A stretch of DNA of 64,000 bases from Nocardioides alkalitolerans DSM 16699 (GTDB lineage Bacteria > Actinomycetota > Actinomycetes > Propionibacteriales > Nocardioidaceae): NCBI RefSeq assembly GCF_000426525.1, contig NZ_KE384533.1:248001-312000 (forward strand). Direction: 5' to 3'. Under the pieces are notes generated by a model. It worked only from the letters and a program-made list of their open reading frames with translations, made no database searches and was not told the DNA's origin. This document shows positions 60,618 through 64,000 of the stretch, piece after piece. How positions within the stretch are numbered: the first letter of the stretch is position 1; every line of letters starts with the position of its first letter. The position numbers were made by a program, and so were the translations under genes.

Positions 60618-62117
60618 ATGCCGGCGAAACGAGCGACCCGGACGCTGAGGGACGTGACCCACCGCCACGTCTCCGCACCGGGCCTGCGCCCGCGCGACGT
60701 CGCTGCCTACGCGGCGTCGTACACGGGACCGCAGGGCACCTGGATGAGCATCGGCGGCCCCGACGTGACCGTCCTGCCGGTGCACCTCCTGCCCGTGCTG
60801 CGCGGCCAGGCCGACCTCGAGCGGGCACGTGCCGAGGGCGCCGTCTACGGCCTCACCACCGGGGTCGGCGCCCTGCGCCACGTGCCCGTGCCCGACGGCG
60901 TCGGCACCGGCGAGCGGGCGCTGCGCCTGTGGCGCAGCCACGCCGCCGGCATCGGCCCCGAGCTCGACGACGGCCTCGCCGGGGCCACCATGCTCGTGCG
61001 CCTCCACCAGCTGCTCCAGGGCGGCTCCGGCGCCGGACCCTCGCTGGTCGAGGCCCTCGCCGCGGCCGTCGCGAGCGGCGCCGTGCCCCGTCTGCACCGC
61101 TGGGGCGGCATCGGCACCGGCGACCTGACCGTGCTCTCCGAGCTGGCGCTCACGCTCGTCGGCGAGCTGCCGTGGCGCAGCGGCTCGGCCCCGGTCGCCG
61201 ACATCGCCGACGGCGACGCCCTGCCCTTCATCAGCAGCAACGCGATGACGATCGCCCTCGGCTCGCTCGCCGTCACCCGCCTCGGCCGGCTGGCGCGGGC
61301 CGCGGAGCAGGTCTCCGCGCTCTCCCACCTGGCCCTGCGGGGGTCGGTCCAGGCGTACGACGCCCGCGTGCACGCCGCCAAGGACGACCCGGCCGCGTCG
61401 GGCGTCGCCGCCCGGCTCAGCGCGCTGCTCGACGCCGACGCGCGCCCCTCCGCCCGGGTGCAGGACCCGTTCGGCCTGCGCGCGATCCCGCAGGTCCACT
61501 CCCCGCTCGAGGAGGCGCTCGAGATCGCCGAGCGCGCCCTCACCGCCGAGATCGGCGCCTCCACCGAGAACCCGCTCGCCGTCCAGGGACGCGCGCTCCA
61601 CCACGGCCAGTTCGTCACCCAGCGCCTCGCCGCCACGCTCGACGCCGCCCGCGCCGCCGTCGCCCCGGCGATGACGCTGTCGGTGGCGCGCCTCTCGGCC
61701 CTGCTCGACCCGGCGCTCTCCGGCCTCCGTCCGTTCCTCGCCGAGGGCCCGCCGGCCAGCTCGGGGCTGATGATCGTGGAGTACGTCGCGAGCGACCTGA
61801 TGGCCCAGGTGCGCACGGCGACCGCACCGGTGACGAGCGTCCGCACCGTCGTCTCGCTGGGCCTCGAGGAGCACGCCAGCCACTCGACCCAGGCCGCGTG
61901 GGCCGTGCAGGACCTCGTCGACCTGGTCCCCGACCTCCTGGCGTGCGAGCTCGTCGCCGCCGTGCGGGCGCTGCGCTTCGACCCCGAGCGCCTCGTCGAC
62001 TGCCCGGCCCGCGAGCTGTTCGACATCGCGGCCGCGCACCTCCCCGACGTACGCCCCGACCACATCCTCGGCCCGGAGCTCACCGCCGCCGCCGAGATCG
62101 TGCGCGCGCTGGCCTGA
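60618..62117 (+). CDS. HAL/PAL family aromatic amino acid lyase homologue with altered MIO triad
   Basis: A 499-residue member of the histidine/phenylalanine ammonia-lyase family: YGLTTGVGALR (catalytic Tyr77 region), FISSNAMTIALGSLAV, QDPFGLRAIPQVHSPL and TENPL. The MIO cofactor normally forms from Ala-Ser-Gly. Here the aligned triad is Gly166-Thr167-Gly168 (GGIGTGDLTVLSE). A Thr cannot give the usual dehydroalanine-derived MIO, so the activity is doubtful or novel. It lies far from hutI/hutF. ATG 60618 is plausible; ribosome site GGCAGGAGGG. It may be a lyase, a mutase or a non-catalytic relative. Confidence 0.85.
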   Translation: MPAKRATRTLRDVTHRHVSAPGLRPRDVAAYAASYTGPQGTWMSIGGPDVTVLPVHLLPVLRGQADLERARAEGAVYGLTTGVGALRHVPVPDGVGTGERALRLWRSHAAGIGPELDDGLAGATMLVRLHQLLQGGSGAGPSLVEALAAAVASGAVPRLHRWGGIGTGDLTVLSELALTLVGELPWRSGSAPVADIADGDALPFISSNAMTIALGSLAVTRLGRLARAAEQVSALSHLALRGSVQAYDARVHAAKDDPAASGVAARLSALLDADARPSARVQDPFGLRAIPQVHSPLEEALEIAERALTAEIGASTENPLAVQGRALHHGQFVTQRLAATLDAARAAVAPAMTLSVARLSALLDPALSGLRPFLAEGPPASSGLMIVEYVASDLMAQVRTATAPVTSVRTVVSLGLEEHASHSTQAAWAVQDLVDLVPDLLACELVAAVRALRFDPERLVDCPARELFDIAAAHLPDVRPDHILGPELTAAAEIVRALA

Positions 62118-62139
62118 GGGGGCCGCGGACGCCGGGGGT

Positions 62140-62284
62140 GCTCACGCCGGGTGCGGACCCACGCCCCCGGAACGTGACCGCCTCCGACCGCACCCGGTCG
62201 AGGGCACGGGGCGCTCACGCCGGGTGCGGACCCACACCCCCGGAACGTGCCCGCCTCAGACCGCACCCGGTCCGTGGCACGGGG
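62140..62284. repeat. Two tandem copies of a 73-bp repeat with internal inverted repeats
   Basis: Copies at 62140-62211 and 62213-62284 differ at only a few bases. Each contains CCGGGTGCGG near its start and CCGCACCCGG near its end, so each can fold into a 10-bp stem with a long loop. They fill the gap between the lyase and dioxygenase genes, which converge, and may act as a terminator or are a recent duplication. Confidence 0.85.
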
Positions 62285-62292
62285 CGCGGGGC

Positions 62293-62871
62293 TCAGTCGC
62301 CGAGCGGCCGCAGCTCGTCGGCGTACGAGACCGAGAACCGGCGCATGACGCCGGAGGGGCTGATCGAGTACTGGCCCATGCGCCACAGCGGCGGCGAGTA
62401 GGCGTGGATCGAGACGGAGCCGTCGACGGCGCCGGCCATGCGGTGGATGTGGTCCGGACCGAACGAGAAGTCGCGCCCCTCGGTGACCACGCGGCCCACG
62501 GCGTCGCCGCCGAGCCGCGGTCGGTTCTCCGCCACGGCGCCCCGGGTCACGGCGACCGCGCCCGACGACGTGTCGTGGTCGTGCCAGCCCGTGTCGTCGC
62601 TCGTGTTCCAGCACAGCAGCCACACGTCGACGTCGCTGTCGCGGTAGAGCGAGACGAAGTGGCGCCCGTCGGTGTCGTGGCGCACGTGGGCGGCCCAGAG
62701 CTCGGGGTCCGCCGCGATCTCCCGCACCCAGGCCCGCAGCTCGGCGGCGTCGAGGACGCGTCCGGGCACCGAGGGCAGGTCCTCGGCACGCAGCACGCTG
62801 GCGACGGTGGGGACGGGCCCGTCCAGGGTGGTGGAGGGGGTCTCCGGCTCGAGGGCGGGAGCGGCGGTCAT
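62293..62871 (-). CDS. Cysteine dioxygenase family protein
   Basis: A 192-residue cupin-type iron dioxygenase. The metal His residues are in GWHDHDTSSGAVAV and DHIHRMAG. It has the cupin G-x-x-x pattern and a C-terminal SYADELRPLG. It oxidises cysteine or a related thiol to the sulfinate. ATG 62871 overlaps the amidohydrolase stop (ATGA), so it acts in the same process. The exact thiol is not known. Confidence 0.9.
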   Translation of the reverse strand: MTAAPALEPETPSTTLDGPVPTVASVLRAEDLPSVPGRVLDAAELRAWVREIAADPELWAAHVRHDTDGRHFVSLYRDSDVDVWLLCWNTSDDTGWHDHDTSSGAVAVTRGAVAENRPRLGGDAVGRVVTEGRDFSFGPDHIHRMAGAVDGSVSIHAYSPPLWRMGQYSISPSGVMRRFSVSYADELRPLGD

Positions 62872-63827
62872 CGGGGTGCTCCGTTCAGGAGGTGGGCGGG
62901 GTTGGTGACGAACAGGGCGCGGCTGAACGCGTCGCCGAGGCCGGGGTCGGTGGGGGCGGCGTACGGCCGGTCGGACCCGTGCACGACCGGGTCGATGCCC
63001 ACGACGCGCACGACCGCGTCGATCGCGCGGGTGCCGTACGACGAGGTCTCGTAGTGGACGAGCTGGTCGATCGCGCCGAGGTGGCCGCCGCGCTGGGCGA
63101 GCCGCTCGTGGTGGAGCGGCGCGAGGCCGGCGAGACCGACGAACGCGATGCGCAGGGTGGGCAGCAGGCGGCGCCCGGCCACGTGCCAGGCGAACCAGGC
63201 GGCGGTGAGCTGGGCGGTGTACGACGTGAGGGCCGGCCACCAGGACGGCACGTCGCCGTCCGTCGGGGCCGCCGGTCCGGGGTGCACCAGCACCGGCAGG
63301 TCGGCCGCCTCGACGACGGCCAGCACGGGCGCGAGCCGCTCGAGCGCCGCCGGGGTGGCGAGGGCCGTCGCCGGCACCTGGAGGCCGTGGACGCGGGGGT
63401 GGCGCAGGAGCGTCGCGAGACCCTCGAGGTCGGGCTCGACGACCGACGCTGCGGCCCAGACGCCGTACCCCTCGACGTCGCCGCGCTGGAGGTCGTCGGC
63501 CAGGGAGTGCCACGCGTCGAGCAGCGGCTGCGCGTCGTCGGGGGCGAGGGTCTCGATGCCGAGCGGGCTCGAGAGCGACAGCAGCGCGAGGTCGACGTCG
63601 TCGGCCACGTCGACCGCCCGGCGCGCCGTCAGGTCGTGGGCCGCGGGGTCCACCTCGTACGTCGGCTCGCCGTCGAGGTGCAGGGTCCACCCGGAGAGCC
63701 GGGGACCGCGCGAGCGGGTGCGGAGCGCCTCGACCAGCGCCTGCGGCCAGAGGTGCTGGTGGCAGTCGACGGCGGGGCCGACCTCCAGCAGACGACTCGG
63801 GTCGGAGGGAGAGGGGAAGCGCTTCAC
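62868..63827 (-). CDS. Amidohydrolase family protein (TIM-barrel type)
   Basis: A 319-residue amidohydrolase-2-like enzyme: AVDCHQHLWPQALVEAL (metal HxH), VLVHPGPAAP, YETSSYGTRAID and VVHGSDRPYAAP (final Asp). Family members hydrolyse or decarboxylate cyclic and aromatic carboxylates. ATG 63827 lies in a LacI-type operator: codons 2-4 (AAG CGC TTC) are its half. It is the first gene of a two-gene operon with cysteine dioxygenase. Confidence 0.85.
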   Translation of the reverse strand: MKRFPSPSDPSRLLEVGPAVDCHQHLWPQALVEALRTRSRGPRLSGWTLHLDGEPTYEVDPAAHDLTARRAVDVADDVDLALLSLSSPLGIETLAPDDAQPLLDAWHSLADDLQRGDVEGYGVWAAASVVEPDLEGLATLLRHPRVHGLQVPATALATPAALERLAPVLAVVEAADLPVLVHPGPAAPTDGDVPSWWPALTSYTAQLTAAWFAWHVAGRRLLPTLRIAFVGLAGLAPLHHERLAQRGGHLGAIDQLVHYETSSYGTRAIDAVVRVVGIDPVVHGSDRPYAAPTDPGLGDAFSRALFVTNPAHLLNGAPR

Positions 63828-63849
63828 ATCCCCTAGTGAAGCGCTTCAC
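63816..63849. promoter_or_regulatory. Twin LacI-type operators
   Basis: GAAGCGCTTC at 63816-63825 and the perfect 14-bp palindrome GTGAAGCGCTTCAC at 63836-63849 match the LacI/GalR operator type with a central CG. Centres are 22 bp apart, about two helical turns. The first overlaps codons 2-4 of the amidohydrolase. The divergent LacI-like gene at 63975 is the likely regulator. Confidence 0.85.
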
Positions 63850-63974
63850 GCGACTGCCCGCAAGTCATGCTGCCATGTGAGACGGCGCCGAAACAGAGTC
63901 GTCGCCCGGCGACCCCACCGGGGCGGGGCGCGACACCTGCCCGACACATCCGGGCGCGCCGTATGCTCGCCCGC

Positions 63975-64000
63975 GTGCCGAAGCGCCCCACGTTGCAGGA
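63975..64000 (+). CDS. Probable LacI-family regulator, first codons only
   Basis: A GTG start at 63975 opens a frame reading VPKRPTLQ up to the window edge. Such a start is typical of LacI-family repressors (PKRPTL followed by the helix-turn-helix). The twin LacI-type operators just upstream, and divergence from the catabolic pair, support it. Only eight codons are visible. Confidence 0.6.

Overview
The window comes from a very GC-rich actinobacterium. Gene content points to the Nocardioidaceae (Nocardioides-like): a dnaK-grpE-dnaJ-hspR operon with a HAIR operator, F420-type enzymes, many GTG starts and ATGA/GTGA stop-start overlaps. No rRNA, tRNA, CRISPR array or transposase was recognised. 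The taxonomic call is inference from style, not from a marker gene.

Layout. 1-5.2 kb: two paralogous sensor kinases, a TetR repressor with three operator copies facing a membrane protein, and an Abi-alpha-like protein coupled to a DUF445 membrane protein. 6.8-11 kb: heat-shock operon dnaK-grpE-dnaJ-hspR. 11.3-17.3 kb: MFS exporter, anchored surface protein, Suc-Fer-like protein, large ATPase-LuxR regulator and a 42-residue protein. 17.5-17.6 kb: palindromic REP-like repeats. 17.6-21.5 kb: histidine-degradation genes hutI and hutF plus an M20-type hydrolase. 21.6-23.4 kb: alpha/beta hydrolase, nitroreductase, membrane protein.

23.4-39.8 kb is the highlight, a class II lanthipeptide region. 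Its right half has the gene order A1-A2-M1-T-M2-J-F-E. The two precursors strongly resemble the alpha and beta peptides of lacticin 3147, a two-component lantibiotic of low-GC Gram-positives. Each peptide would have its own LanM, a C39-peptidase ABC exporter would cleave the leaders and secrete both, and an ABC pair would give immunity. At the position of ltnJ (D-alanine-forming reductase) there is instead a luciferase-like, probably F420-dependent, oxidoreductase. The left half has a third putative precursor with one Cys, next to a LanM that is only the dehydratase domain with no LanC cyclase. A NarL-type two-component system lies between the halves.

39.8-52.8 kb: M20 peptidase with MFS transporter, DUF1992 protein, two tandem CitE-like CoA-ester lyases, a large anchored protein, M48 protease, universal stress protein with APC permease, a small winged-helix regulator operon and dtd. 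53.2-60.4 kb: secreted S1 protease, a sigma factor fused to a zinc-finger, membrane and surface region, and a four-gene osmoprotectant-type ABC operon. 60.6-64 kb: an aromatic amino acid lyase homologue whose MIO triad reads Gly-Thr-Gly, tandem 73-bp repeats, a cysteine dioxygenase-amidohydrolase pair behind twin LacI-type operators, and the first codons of a probable LacI regulator.
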